A stretch of 64,000 nt of DNA from Candidula unifasciata (Eukaryota; Mollusca; Gastropoda; Stylommatophora; Geomitridae). Below are positions 47,001 to 60,524 of this stretch, one piece after another. Numbering within the stretch: the first letter of the stretch is position 1; every line of letters starts with the position of its first letter. The notes under the pieces are model-generated. The model made no database searches. It was not told the DNA's origin and saw only the letters and a program-made list of their open reading frames with translations. The stretch is taken from positions 222,501 through 286,500 of the forward strand of contig CAJHNH020008566.1 of NCBI GenBank assembly GCA_905116865.2. The letters are read 5' to 3'. Both the position numbers and the translations under genes were made by a program.

Positions 47001-50000
47001 AAAAAAAAATAATAAGTAGCACAAAGAAAACAATTCACTGTGTATGAATGAGCATGTTTCCACTAGGACAGTCCCATTGTTAGGTGTGCCCTCTATCTGG
47101 TCAGTCCTCTAAAAGCAGCCCTGATTGACCTGTTTGATTAAACTCAAGAAGTGAGCTCGAGAACAAAACACGCACTTGAATCTGTAGATCTTATTGGATT
47201 TCATGGTTTTAGATACTTTGAATTCCTAAAATTTTATTTCTGGTTTAGTATGGAGGTATGGCAGAATGTTAAGCTTCAAAGTTATTTGTACTTCTGACAC
47301 TTTGCTAATGCAGTTTCCACATGTAGATGGAAGTCTACAGTTTTGCTGCCTGGGCTACTGAATTTAGTGCTTGGTGCAGCACTAGGAGCTGTATTTTTCA
47401 TGTTGAATGCCTTTTATTTGTGCAGTGATTGAGTTTTGGTATTCAGTATGGTCGGTAGCCAGTGAAATACCTTGTCTAATAATTTTATATGTGCATAGCC
47501 AACTTATTGGGACCGACTACTTCCACCACAGACAAACTGCATTTCTGGTGGCGACTGTTGACTTATGGTGTCCTTAGCAACTGCTGTATGCACTTACTGC
47601 TTGCGTATATTTCTGGATTGTGCTCAGACTAATTGTTTGTCAAATGTGACAGTGAGAGACATTTTATTTGATTTTCACTGGCACAGGAACAGAGCAAGTA
47701 GGGGATGACCCGATTATAGTGAAGTTGAAACCTCCACTAAGACTACGGTGAAGTATACCTTCCTTCTCCTCGTGTAAACATCCTGAGTCAGAGACAGAAC
47801 TTGTTTCTCTGAGCCATGAATCAGTGTCTCTTGTTAAATTGAACATCTTACTACCGGAAGTTCATTCTTAGGCATGTGATTGCCTTGGATGTTTCAAATT
47901 TATCACATTTGTGTGTGAGTGCATGCGTGCATACGTGAGCGTGTGTGGGTGAGAGAGAGAGAGTCAACTACAGTCCAGGAGTCAACTACATGCCAGGAGT
48001 CAACTACATGCCAGGAGTCAGTGACATGCCAGGAGTCAGCTACATGCCAGGAGTCAGTGACATGCCAGGAGTCAACTACATGCCAGGAGTCAGCTACATG
48101 CCAGGAGTCAACTACATGCCAGGAGTCAACTACATGCCAGGAGTCAACTACATGCCAGGAGTCAACTACATGCCAGGAGTCAACTACATGCCAGGAGTCA
48201 GCTACATGCCAGGAGTCAACTACATGCCAGGAGTCAACTACATGCCAGGAGTCAACTACATGCCAGGAGTCAACTACATGCCAGGAGTCAACTACATGCC
48301 AGGAGTCAGCTACATGCTAGGAGTCAACTACATACCAGGAGTCAACTACATGCCAGGAGTCAACTACATGCCAGTAGTCAGTGACATGCCAGGAGTCAAC
48401 TACATGCCAGGAGTCAGTGACATGCCAGGAGTCAACTACATGCCAGGAGTCAGTGACATGCCAGGAGTCAGTGACATGCCAGGAGTCAACTACATGCCAT
48501 GAGTCAGTGACATGCCAGGAGTCAACTACATGCCAGGAGTCAGTGACATGCCAGGAGTCAACTACATGCCAGGATTCAGTGACATGCCAGGAGTCAGTGA
48601 CATGCCAGGAGTCAACTACATGCCAGGAGTCAGTGACATGCCAGGAGTCAGCTACATGCCAGGAGTCAGTGACATGCCAGGAGTAAGTGACATGCGAGGA
48701 GTCAGCTACATGCCAGAAGTCAGTGACATGCCAGGAGTCAGTGACATGCCAGGAGTCAGTGACATGCCAGGAGCCAGTGACATGCCAGGAGTCAGTGACA
48801 TGCCAGGAGTCAGTGACATGCCAGGAGTCAGTGACATGCCAGGAGTCAGTGACATGCCAGGGGTCAGTGACATGCCAGGAGTCAGCTACATGCCAGGAGT
48901 CAGTGACATGCCAGGAGTCAGCTACATCATTATAAGCTGACTGTACCTAAAGTATTGCACCTGATGAGATAAGGCAAAATATGCCAGGCAGGAAATTGTG
49001 CATTATATTTTCTTCTTTCTTTTGTCAAAATCTGCTTGTGCCGCTAGGCGTCGCAGTCTATTTTCAATATTGTTTAAATATATAGTGGGAAAATTTTAGG
49101 CAGGAAAATGGATATTCTACTCATTCAGGATAACCTGATGACAGGGAAAGGAAACCTTGACCTAAATGAGAACCTATCACCTGACGCACAATGACTGATG
49201 CAGCTAATTCAACCCCTCTGTCAGCAACCTTACCTGGCTAGTTTACTGGATATTTTGTAACCCAACTTTGGTCTGTCTGCTTTCACATAGTCTCTATGAA
49301 ATACAGGCAATCGCGGCTCAGCACAAGCTAGAGTACGCTGAACAAATCAAGGCTGACCAAGAGCTACATGATCAGATTGCTGCCCAACGGGCAGAGCTGC
49401 GCTACCGTCGACATTATGACATCTGTGCTGGCATTGTCAATGACATTTTGGATTTCAGCAGCATAGTGGTGGAATACAGAGAGCTCACTAACAAGTGAGT
49501 TTGGAGTTTTTGTGGGCTCTGTTTTATTGTTATGTATCTGTTAAAAGGTAATCACTGTCATCATTCTACATCATAACCATTATCATCAATTTTCAATTTT
49601 GCTTTTTGTGATCCATTGCTTGATGGGTGGCAATGCCTTTTGTGATCCATTGCTTGACGGGTGGCAATGCCTTTTGTGATCCATTGCTTGATGGGTGGCA
49701 ATGCCTTTTGTGATCCATTGCTTGACGGGTGGCAATGCCTTTTGTGATCCATTGCTTGACGGGTGGCAATGCCTTTTGTGATCCATTGCTTGACGGGTGG
49801 CAATGCCTTTTGTCATTCTGTGTGGATGTAGGCACTCTTTTATGTCTTTGATCCATTATTTCCTAGGGTGGCCTCTTGCTTTCACATCACATCTTTTCAT
49901 GTGTAGTTCATGTTGGTAGTTGTTGTGGCAACGTTCTGATGAGATGATCAAAGTATTTTATCTTCTGTTTCTCAATGAATTTAGTGCATGGTGTTGTCCC

Positions 50001-53000
50001 AGAGACTCTCTGATAGTTTCATTTCTCACGTTGTCTCACATGGTTGTTATCAGCTTTTCTCAGGCATCTCAGTTCACAGGTGTTTTTTTTACCTAGGTGA
50101 GCCTTTTATAATGTCCACGTTTGGCACTGGTAGCACAGTGCTGATATGAATATGTTGTTTATAATCAGTTTTACGACAGTCATTCCTGTGTTTTGATGTC
50201 CTAATAATGGCGTCAGTTGGTAAATAAGTGCACTGGCTGATTGGCATTTTGGTTATTTTTCTCGATCTATTCTTCCATCCTCCAAGGAGGTATTGCCTAG
50301 ATTTTTAAATTCTTTAGTCTGGTTCGAACAAATACCAGTGAGCCCTATGTGTAGTAGACTAAGAATTCTACTGACCTGCGTGTTATTGTGATAGTGTTAT
50401 TGTTATCATATATGTGTTTCCTTGACAAGTATCATTGAGACAGAGCAGGGATCACAGATGTGTTTCCTTGACAAGTATCATTGAGACAGAGCAGGGATCA
50501 CAGATGTGTATTTCCTTGACAAGTATCTTTGAGACAGAGCAGGGATCACAGATGTGTTTCCTTGACAAGTATCATTGAGACAGAGCAGGGATCACATATG
50601 TGTGTTTCCTTGACAAGTATCATTGAGACAGAGCAGGGATCACATATGTGTGTTTCCTTGACAAGTATCATTGAGACAGAGCAGGGATCACAGATGTGTT
50701 TCCTTGACAAGTATCATTGAGACAGAGCAGGGATCACATGTGTGTTTCCTTGACAAGTATCATTGAGACAGAGCAGGGATCACATGTGTGTTTCCTTGAC
50801 AAGTATCATTGAGACATAGCAGGGATCACAGATGTGTTTCCTTGACAAGTATCATTGAGACAGAGCAGGGATCACATATGTGTGTTTCCTTGACAAGTAT
50901 CATTGAGACAGAGCAGGGATCACATATGTGTGTTTCCTTGACAAGTATCATTGAGACAGAGCAGGGATCACAGATGTGTTTCCTTGACAAGTATCATTGA
51001 GACAGAGCAGGGATCACATGTGTGTTTCCTTGACAAGTATCATTGAGACAGAGCAGGGATCACATGTGTGTTTCCTTGACAAGTATCATTGAGACAGAGC
51101 AGGGATCACAGATGTGTTTCCTTGACAAGTATCATTGAGACAGAGCAGGGATCACATGTGTGTTTCCTTGACAAGTATCATTGAGACAGAGCAGGGATCA
51201 CAGATGTGTTTCCTTGACAAGTATCATTGAGACAGAGCAGGGATCACATGTGTGTTTCCTTGACAAGTATCATTGAGACAGAGCAGGGATCACAGATGTG
51301 TTTCCTTGACAAGTATCATTGAGACAGAGCAGGGATCACAGATGTGTTTCCTTGACAAGTATCATTGAGACAGAGCAGGGATCACATGTGTGTTTCCTTG
51401 ACAAGTATCATTGAGACAGAGCAGGGATCACAGATGTGTTTCCTTGACAAGTATCATTGAGACAGAGCAGGGATCACAGATGTGTTTCCTTGACAAGTAT
51501 CATTGAGACAGAGCAGGGATCACATGTGTGTTTCCTTGACAAGTATCATTGAGACAGAGCAGGGATCACAGATGTGTTTCCTTGACAAGTATCATTGAGA
51601 CAGAGCAGGGATCACAGATGTGTTTCCTTGACAAGTATCATTGAGACAGAGCAGGGATCTACACAAATTATCACAGGGAGCTGTTCTAATGAAGGGGCAC
51701 AAATAATTTACAGAATGGAATAGTAAAGGAGATATAATTTTTTTTTAAACATGGAGCTGTTATAAGGAGAAAGAATGAATGAAAGAATGAATGAATAAAT
51801 GAATGAATGAATCAATCAAGAATTGACTTCACTACACTCATGACACTCCCACACATACTCCATCCCCTTCTTCAGAAACCAACACAAATTTGACAGACTA
51901 ATAAAAGTCAGACCCCCCTTCCCCCCTTGATCCCATAGAGCCTTCATCACATCCGCTTTGACTCTCCCAAATAGAGCAAATCAAGGCAAAACTGTTGGCC
52001 AAGAGAAACACTGGTGCAGGCCAAACTTTACGGGTCAGTTAGTGAGTTACAAATGTCAGTGAAGTTCATACTAGAGTCAACACTGCAGATGTAGAAAATC
52101 TATTTCAAGTCAATGAAAGAAGAAGAAGAAAATCCGCATTATCGTATAGCAGCTCACCACCCAGAGGAATGGCAGCAGCTAATCTATCAGCCTGCTTGTT
52201 ACACACCTGATTGTCCTGGACAGGCAGCAGCTAATCTATCAGCCTGCTCGTTACCTCACACACCTGATTGTCCTGGACAGGCAGCAGCTAATCTATCAGC
52301 CTGCTTGTTACACACCTGATTGTCCTGGACAGGCAGCAGCTAATCTATCAGCCTGCTGGTTACCTCACACACCTGATTGTCCTGGACAGGCAGCAGCTAA
52401 TCTATCAGCCTGCTCGTTACCTCACACACCTGATTGTCCTGGACAGGCAGCAGCTAATCTATCAGCCTGCTCGTTACCTCACACACCTGATTGTCCTGGA
52501 CAGGCAGCAGCTAATCTATCAGCCTGCTCGTTACCTCACACACCTGATTGTCCTGGACAGGCAGCAGCTAATCTATCAGCCTGCTCGTTACCTCACACAC
52601 CTGATTGTCCTGGACAGGCAGCAGCTAATCTATCAGCCTGCTTGTTACCTCACACACCTGATTGTCCTGGACAGAAAATCCATGATATGTTCTTGATCTG
52701 GATCTTATTCTTGTTGATTCATTGTTCTCAGTCTAACTTTAGCATCTTAGCCTAACTTTAGCATCTTAGCCTAACTTTAGCATCTTAGCCTAACTTTAGC
52801 ATCTTAGCCTAACTTTAGCATCTTAGCCTAACTTTAGCATCTTAGCCTAACTTTAGCATCTTAGCCTAACTTTAGCATCTTAGCCTAACTTTAGCATCTT
52901 AGCCTAACTTTAGTATCTTAGCCTAACTTTAATGACTCATTGTTCTCTGCCTAAGTTTAGAATCCTAGCTTAACTTTAATGACTTATTGTTTTCTGCCTA

Positions 53001-56000
53001 AGTTTAGAATCCTAGCTTAACTTTAGTGACTCTTCGTTCTGCCTATTGTAGTGATACATTATTCGCAGTCTAACCTTATCATCATTCTCAGCCTTGTGCC
53101 TGCCAAACTGATGAGGGAATGGAAGCTTCTCTTTGTTCAAGGGCAGCCACTCTATGAGAAAATAGACTTTGATGATAATGAGTTCTTTTCAGAACTAATT
53201 CTGGAGGCCGAGAGACACGACCTGTTGGATGATGCAGACTTGCTGGAGTACAGGGTATGTCAGCATTATCCTTGCTTTCATTATCTTATTCTGTGCGTTC
53301 TGTTTGTTAACTTTTTGTAATACTAGACAATGTTACTCTACGTTGTTCTATCTGAAAGATTTGATGTCACTTTAAACAACTGAGGAATGTGTCACAGGCA
53401 TTTCAGAAATTAACTTTACTGAACAGAATCTCTTACTGAAACAACCAGGATAGAGTGGGTTAATCTAACAATTTTGTAAGACCCAAGTTTCTTAAAAACA
53501 CTGTATCATTCTCTGTGTAACTTTACTGACTCATTGCTCTCTGCCTAATTGTAGCAACTCATCTGAGCATTATTTTAGTGACTCAATTCATCTTTGTAGC
53601 AACTCATCATTCTTGGTGTAACTCTAGTGACTCATTATTCTCTGCCTAACTATAGAATCTCACCCACAAATAAACATATATTACTGATATTGGCAGAATT
53701 CTAAAGATATACAAACTATAGAAAAAATTTTTACGGTATGTGTAATTACTAAATATTTTGTTACTTTCATAGAGTATGACAGGAGAGTGGCTTCCCCCTG
53801 AGAGCTGTGAGGTCAAAGGGCCACCAAGAGATAATCCAGTGGTCAGCCATGTAATACAGAGACTGTTCAGCATTGCACATCCTCCGACTGTATGTATAAA
53901 ACACTTCTGTTTGTCTGTTTGTCTGGTTATTTGTTTCAAACAGCGATGTCTTTAGCCCTGTCACCCCAAAAAGGTTTAATCCCATCACTTCTGCTTGTGA
54001 CACAGATATATCACTGTTTCTAAAGCGACCTGTTCTTGAAAAGCATTGTTAACTCTTTGAGTCCCAAGAAACGCATCATACGTTCATGGCTTCCTACCTA
54101 GAAGCCCAATGAACGCATTATGCGCCGATTTTATGACTTTATTTACTATCCCCTGGTCCTGTGATGCTAAACTCCCTGGGACTCAAAGAGTTAAATATTG
54201 ATTCTCTGTGCAACTGCGTCTTGTTCAGATGACCTGCATGTGAATATATCATTTAAATATAGCATTTTGAGGCATTTCCTTGTAAATCTAGTGGCCTTTT
54301 TAACCCTTTCGCTGTGGGCCCTCTGCCAGCCAACGTAACCACTGTGCTAAGCCAGGCGAGAGCTAATCTTTCCCCCTGTGCTGAATACCGTTTTTTCCTT
54401 CAAAAGCAGAAGACGCGCTTGCGGCACGGGGTAAAAATTGTAAACCTAAAATAAAAAATCGTTGAAGGCGTGTGGTTGTACTTTGCGCTGACAAGTCAGA
54501 CACGCTATTAGTACGCCATGAAAATAAATTAACAAAAAGAAAACACTACAAACTTACAAAGCAAACACAAAACACTTTAGTAAGCAAATACATGGTTTTT
54601 ATTATTATTAATAATATCTTTTTGTGTGAAATATTTCAAAACAAGGTGCGACACACAATGCCAAATCACATTCCTTGCACATGTCTCTGGTTTCCCGTCG
54701 TTTTTTGCTTTTTGCGCATACCACACACTTTCTTGTTGGGAAATTTTCCTGCGATGTTACGGACTCTATTATTGAAGGTAAATGCCTTTGTACTAAACGA
54801 AGTGGCAGATCTTCACTTTTTTTTTGTCCTCCTACACTTTTTCTCTTTTCCTTGCAATATTCCTGTAGAATTTCTCTTACTAACATTAAGTGAAATTCGG
54901 CAACAGGTGTGTTTTTCCCCACAACAACTTTATATAATGAATGTGCACAGTACACCAACCACGCTGCACAAAGGAACAGGCTAACGTGTAAAGCATCTAA
55001 ATCCACCTGAACGCACGTAACAGGATGTTTAATTAATTATTACTTCGGTGATCTGTTGCCAAAAATGCTAAGAGCTTAAATTTAAAATTTGCATTAAAAT
55101 AATTAATTAAAAAAAACAAAAAAACGGCACGTAGGGGTTGAACGCTGGACCTTTCGATTGTAAAGCAGACATGATACCAACTACACTAGAAATTCACATG
55201 AAACTATGAACTGAAAAAAAAAAAGACCAGTATTGTACACTTTAATAGACAAACACATTTATGTCAGTTGTATAGTATATTATTAACATTAATATTAATC
55301 ATCATGTCAGTACGTGACCATATCTTTTTTTTGATTATTTTGGATCCGTTTCAAATCCAGTCGATGTAGATAGCTAGGTCATATGGTCACTGGTCAGTCT
55401 TGTTCACAGCCAGAAGTACACGTGTCCGCCGGCGTGCCGCGAAGATAACCCAGCTCATATAACTCACACGTTTCAAAGTGATCCTTACTACTACTCATTG
55501 AAAGAAACTCCATTAATTCTTCTTTATTTAAACAAATGTTCTTGTTATTTTGTATTTAAAAAAAAAATTACCGTTCACCGACAATACTTCTATGGTAACA
55601 AAGCAATAGGATAACGTGAAATGCATCTAAATACGCCTAAACTCATGTGATAAGGGTTTAATTGTATGTAAACGGGTCAGTTTGATCAGATTAAGGTAAT
55701 GTGTATTGCTATTTCACCCCTAAGAATTACTGTTCTTAGCAATCTGTAAAAAAAATGTTGAGGACGAGTTATCTCGTCCTTAGCAGTGAGGGCACAGAAA
55801 ATGGCAGCCGAGTTATCTCGTCTTTAGCAGCCTGCCGGGCAGACGAGTTATCTCGTCCATAGCAGCGAAAGGGTTAAAGCCAGATTGACTGAACATTTTT
55901 TAAAGCCCTATTGACTGAACATTTTTTTAACCAGATTGACTGAGCATTTTTTAAAGCCAGATTGACTGAGCATTTTTTTATATCCAGATTGACTGAACAT

Positions 56001-59000
56001 TTTTTTAAACCAAATTGACTGAGCATTTTTTAAAGCCAGATTGACTGAGAATTTTTTTATATCCAGATTGACTGAGCATTTCTTAAAACCAGATTGACTG
56101 AGCATTTTTTTAAAGCCAGATTGACTGAGCATTTTTTTCAAGGGACCAAAGTATTTAAACTTTCTGTGTTTTATCATATTTAATTCCCAGCCTTCTTCAG
56201 TATTCAGCTCTTGAAGTATGGATGTATTTGTTCTTTTCTTTACCCATATTTTTAGATACCGTCTATAACATTTTTATTAAAGGCCTTTGTGTGCTGTTCA
56301 GCTTGTTTAGTAAGTGTCCAGGTCTCACAGGCGTATGTTGCATGGGAAAGATCTATGCTCTTATAAATCTAATTTTTGTAGTTCTGTCTGTCCCACTCCA
56401 TAATTTAAAAAGTTGATTTAGTCTCTGAAGAGCAGTAGATTGTCGTTTTTTAATTTCTTTCATTGTGTCACCATTGTTTGTAATCAATGACCCAAGATAT
56501 TCAAAATTTTCTACAACCTCCAATCTTTCCTCATTAACCATATATTTCTGTCTCCATAGTAGTTTTATCTCTAAGCATTATTTTTGTTTTTGCTATGCTA
56601 AGATGTCAGTTGTGATTTTCACTATTTCTTTGGTTTGAGGTTATGAAGTTTTCTATACCAGTCTGTGTGTGTATAGCAGTACTGTCTCATAGGCATATGG
56701 GATCTCTGGTATTTCATGACCACCCATATTTAGGGCATCTGATTGCTACCTGAGTGTATCATTTCTGACATTTCTCATTCTATTTTCAGTGTACAGGTTA
56801 AACAAATAGAGTGCCAGCAGAGAGCCCCGATGGAATCCTTGCTTGATTTCAAACTAATCTGATGTCTCACCATCTATTCTAACCGCTGCTTGTTGGTCTC
56901 GATAGAGCATTGTTATGAGATGTACTACCTGTGAAGGAAAACCCAGAATCCTCAGGATTTCGCAAAGTTTCTGATGTCGTACAAGTCAAATGCTTTTGAA
57001 TAATCCACAATACATGAGAATCGGTTTACATTATATTTTTTTGAATAGTCTAACTAGCTTCATATTAGAAGTTTGAGGCCTCTAGTCTGTACAAGATTTC
57101 TTTGATTGTGCACAGATTCCTCCTTATGTGATTTTTGGTACTGACTTTATAATAGAAGTCTGAGGTCTCTAGTTTGTATTGTGTCTCTTTGATTGTACAC
57201 AGATTCCTCCATGAGTGATTTAATCTCTTCACAAAGACCGTACAGATAGAACACAGTGCATTAACTCTGTGACATCAACAAGTATCCCAGTGTGCGAATG
57301 CTAAAATTACACATTAAACATTTTGTTGTAGTTTTTCTTAAGTTTTGTCAGGACACTCAAACAAGCTACTTTATATCAATGCAAACAGAATAGGAATGTT
57401 TAAATATGCATATTGTGTGTACATACTTTGTAAAGTCTGATAAACCCTATGTATGAAAAAGCTGGGTATCTGACCCACTAGCCAGACATTTGATGGACAG
57501 AGTGTAAAAGCACTGGATTATTTATAGGTCAAAATTGTCTGCAGCCGTTGTCATGTTAGAAGAAAACACTGAAAATTGAAGCCATCCAGCCTCCACTAGA
57601 CATTCGAATCAAGCTGAAGGATAATATCTTGGACATTTTGACAATAATATGGCAATAATCTGCATGCTGAATGCAGCAAAGTTATTAGACGGTTAGACAT
57701 TTGTGGGTCTCTTTCTGCTTACAAAGAATGAAACAGCTGTTGTTTTATGTGTGATAATTATTGTATGAATATGTAAATATTTACAATTCTTCGCCACTAG
57801 CCACCCCCTGCTGCACCAGAGTTCCCAGCATTTCCTGTCCGTGCTTGTGTACTTGGTAAAGCTTTCAGTGGCAAAAGTACCTGTCTCAAACGATTGGCTG
57901 AGGGTATGTCTTGTAGTGGTTGATTTTGATTGGCTGAGGGTATGTCTTGTAGTGGTTGATTTTGATTGGCTGAGGGTGTGTCTTGTAGTGGTTGATTTTG
58001 ATTGGCTGAGGGTATGTCTTGTAGTGGTTGATTTTGATTGGTAAAAAGTATGTCTTGTAGTTCTTGTGTCAGTTGGCTGAGGGTATGTCTTGTAGTGGTT
58101 GATTTTGATTGGCTGAGGGTATGTCTTGTAGTGGTTGATTTTGATTGGCTGAGGGTGTGTCTTGTAGTGGTTGATTTTGATTGGTAGAAAGTATGTCTTG
58201 TAGTTCTTGTGTCAGTTGGCTGAGGGTGTGTCTTGTAGTTCTTGTGTCAGTTGGCTGAGGGTGTGTCTTGTAGTTCTTGTGTCAGTAGGCTCAGGGTGTA
58301 TGTTTCAGTTACTGACATCAGGTTATGTCTGCTGGTTACAATTAGTTCTGAAATTTATCAAAACTACATCTCGTCATCATCATTAATAATTTCCATTTCC
58401 GCCGTTAAGCGCTATGGGGAGGAACAGTTTGCAATCCATTGCTTGATTGGCAGCAATGGCTATTGTCATTCTTTTTAAACGTATAAGTTCTTTAATGTCA
58501 TCAATCCATATTCTCCTAGGATGGCCTCTTGTTTTCACTTCAGATCTTTTCACCTGTTCGCTGCATTGGTAGCTGTTCTGGCTGCATTCCTACTAAATGA
58601 CCAAATCATTTGATCTTCTGTTTCTCCATGAATGTGCTGCATGCTGTTGTTCCTAGAGTGTCTGATAATATCATTTCTAATGTTGTCTTGGATGGTTAAG
58701 TTGGCAGCTTTTCTCAAGCAACTCATCTCACAAGTTTTATTTTTTTTAGGTTAGCCTTTGATAATGTCCAAGAAGTCTGGCACTGGTAGCACAGTGCTGG
58801 TATGAATATGCAGTTTAAATCTGTTCCTTGTTGCTCATACTTATGTTTGGATGTAATAATAACTGTGTCAGTTGCTATATAAGTGCACCGGCTCATTAGC
58901 ATCTTGTTTCTTTTTCCCAACCTATTCCTCCATCCTCCAAGAATAAACTTCCTAGATATTTAAATTCTTTAACTTGGTTCAGACGAGTACCATTTAACCC

Positions 59001-60466
59001 AATATGTAGCAGACTAGCAATTATGCGGACCTGCATTGCTTCAGTTTTAGTCGTACGAGGGAAAGTCTAGAGGTCAGTTACAAATGGTTATGGGATAGCA
59101 GGAAAATGTGTTTGGTGGTTTTTAAAGGTGTCACTAGGTGAAAGCAACATCTACTTTATGTCTCCGTTCATTAGGTGGCATTAGGCGTTGCATGCGCATT
59201 ACAACACAGAAACAAAATGATGACTGTATTTACGGAGTGTATCCTCAAAGAACAACGTGCTGTTGTGCATTTTTTTAAGGGGGGAGGGGGATTTTCAAGT
59301 TGTTAACCTCTTTACTTTTTTTTTTTTTTAACAATAATATGTGACTTACTTATTGACTTCCCTTGTATTTATTTTCATATCTTCTGCATGTTGAATTTAG
59401 TTTTGCATGTTACGAGTTTACTCATCGTAACCATAAGTGAAAGGCAAAATGTTTGCAACTTATCCACAGAAGAGAGAAATACAGGGGTTCGCTGGGAAAC
59501 ATAATGATATGAAATCACCAGCTTTCTGGACATATCACGTAAAAGAGAAGGTTGGAGAGTTCTGACCACCAGTGACCAGGCACCTGCAGCAACAAATGTC
59601 TATTGTTGGAATCCTAGTTATTAGCCTTATGTACACAATTTAAGTATTCTTATGTCATTGCTGCATAAACGGTTTTTATATCTCAGTCTTCACATCTCGA
59701 TAAACTTCTCCATCAGAGCACAATGTATGCATCCTCGACCCGGAGATTCTGGTTCAGGAAGCAGTTGAGGCATTTAAGAGTGGTGAATTAGAAGTAGCAG
59801 ATCAGGTACTGTCATGTTTACTGTCATGCTTACTGTCATGTTGTCATGTTTGCTGTCATGTTTGCTGTCATGTTGTCATGTTTGCTGTCATGTTTGCTGT
59901 CATGTTTACTGTCATGTTTACTGTCATGTTGTCATGTTTACTGTCATGTATACTGTCATGTTTACTGTCATATATACTGTCATGTTTACTGTCATGCTTA
60001 CTGTCATGTTGTCATGTTTGCTGTCATGTTTGCTGTCATGTTTACTGTCATGTTTACTGTCATGTTTACTGTCATGTTGTCATGTTTACTGTCATGTATA
60101 CTGTCATGTTTACTGTCATGTTGTCATGTTTACTGTCATATTTGTCATGATTTCTTGATTATGTATCCAGTGTTGCAGTAGATACAAATATTTTTTACAC
60201 AATAGAAATCTCTTTTTGTTTTGTTTTTGTAATCATAATTAGTTATCTCAGAATTTTTTATATCATATTATTTCTTTTCGTTCTTTAAAATATATTTATA
60301 TTTATCATGATTGTACCAATCATCACACAGTTGGAACTTGTGATTGTGAAACCTGGACACATAGAGATGGGTGGACATGGGATGAGTTGCATGTGATAGC
60401 AGAAGATAGGACCACTTATCATAACTTGATTGAGGGCCTATGCTCCCTTTGGAAATAAAGGGCAAA

Positions 60467-60524
<58 letters not shown>

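Larger units (their letters stand above)
54304..55873 (-). mobile_element. Internally deleted piggyBac transposon
   Basis: Bounded by TTAA (54,300-54,303 and 55,874-55,877). Terminal repeats are CCCTTTCGCTGTGGGC on the left and, mirrored, GCAGCGAAAGGG on the right. Right-hand subterminal copies of GAGTTATCTCGTC occur three times (about 55,765-55,858). A C-terminal transposase fragment lies on the minus strand. The 1.57-kb length and missing catalytic domain make it non-autonomous. Confidence 0.85.

Noticed and set aside
47919..48940. Frames of 82-185 codons (CQESTT and MPGVNY repeats)
   Set aside because: 18-bp array in SPEF2 intron 8.
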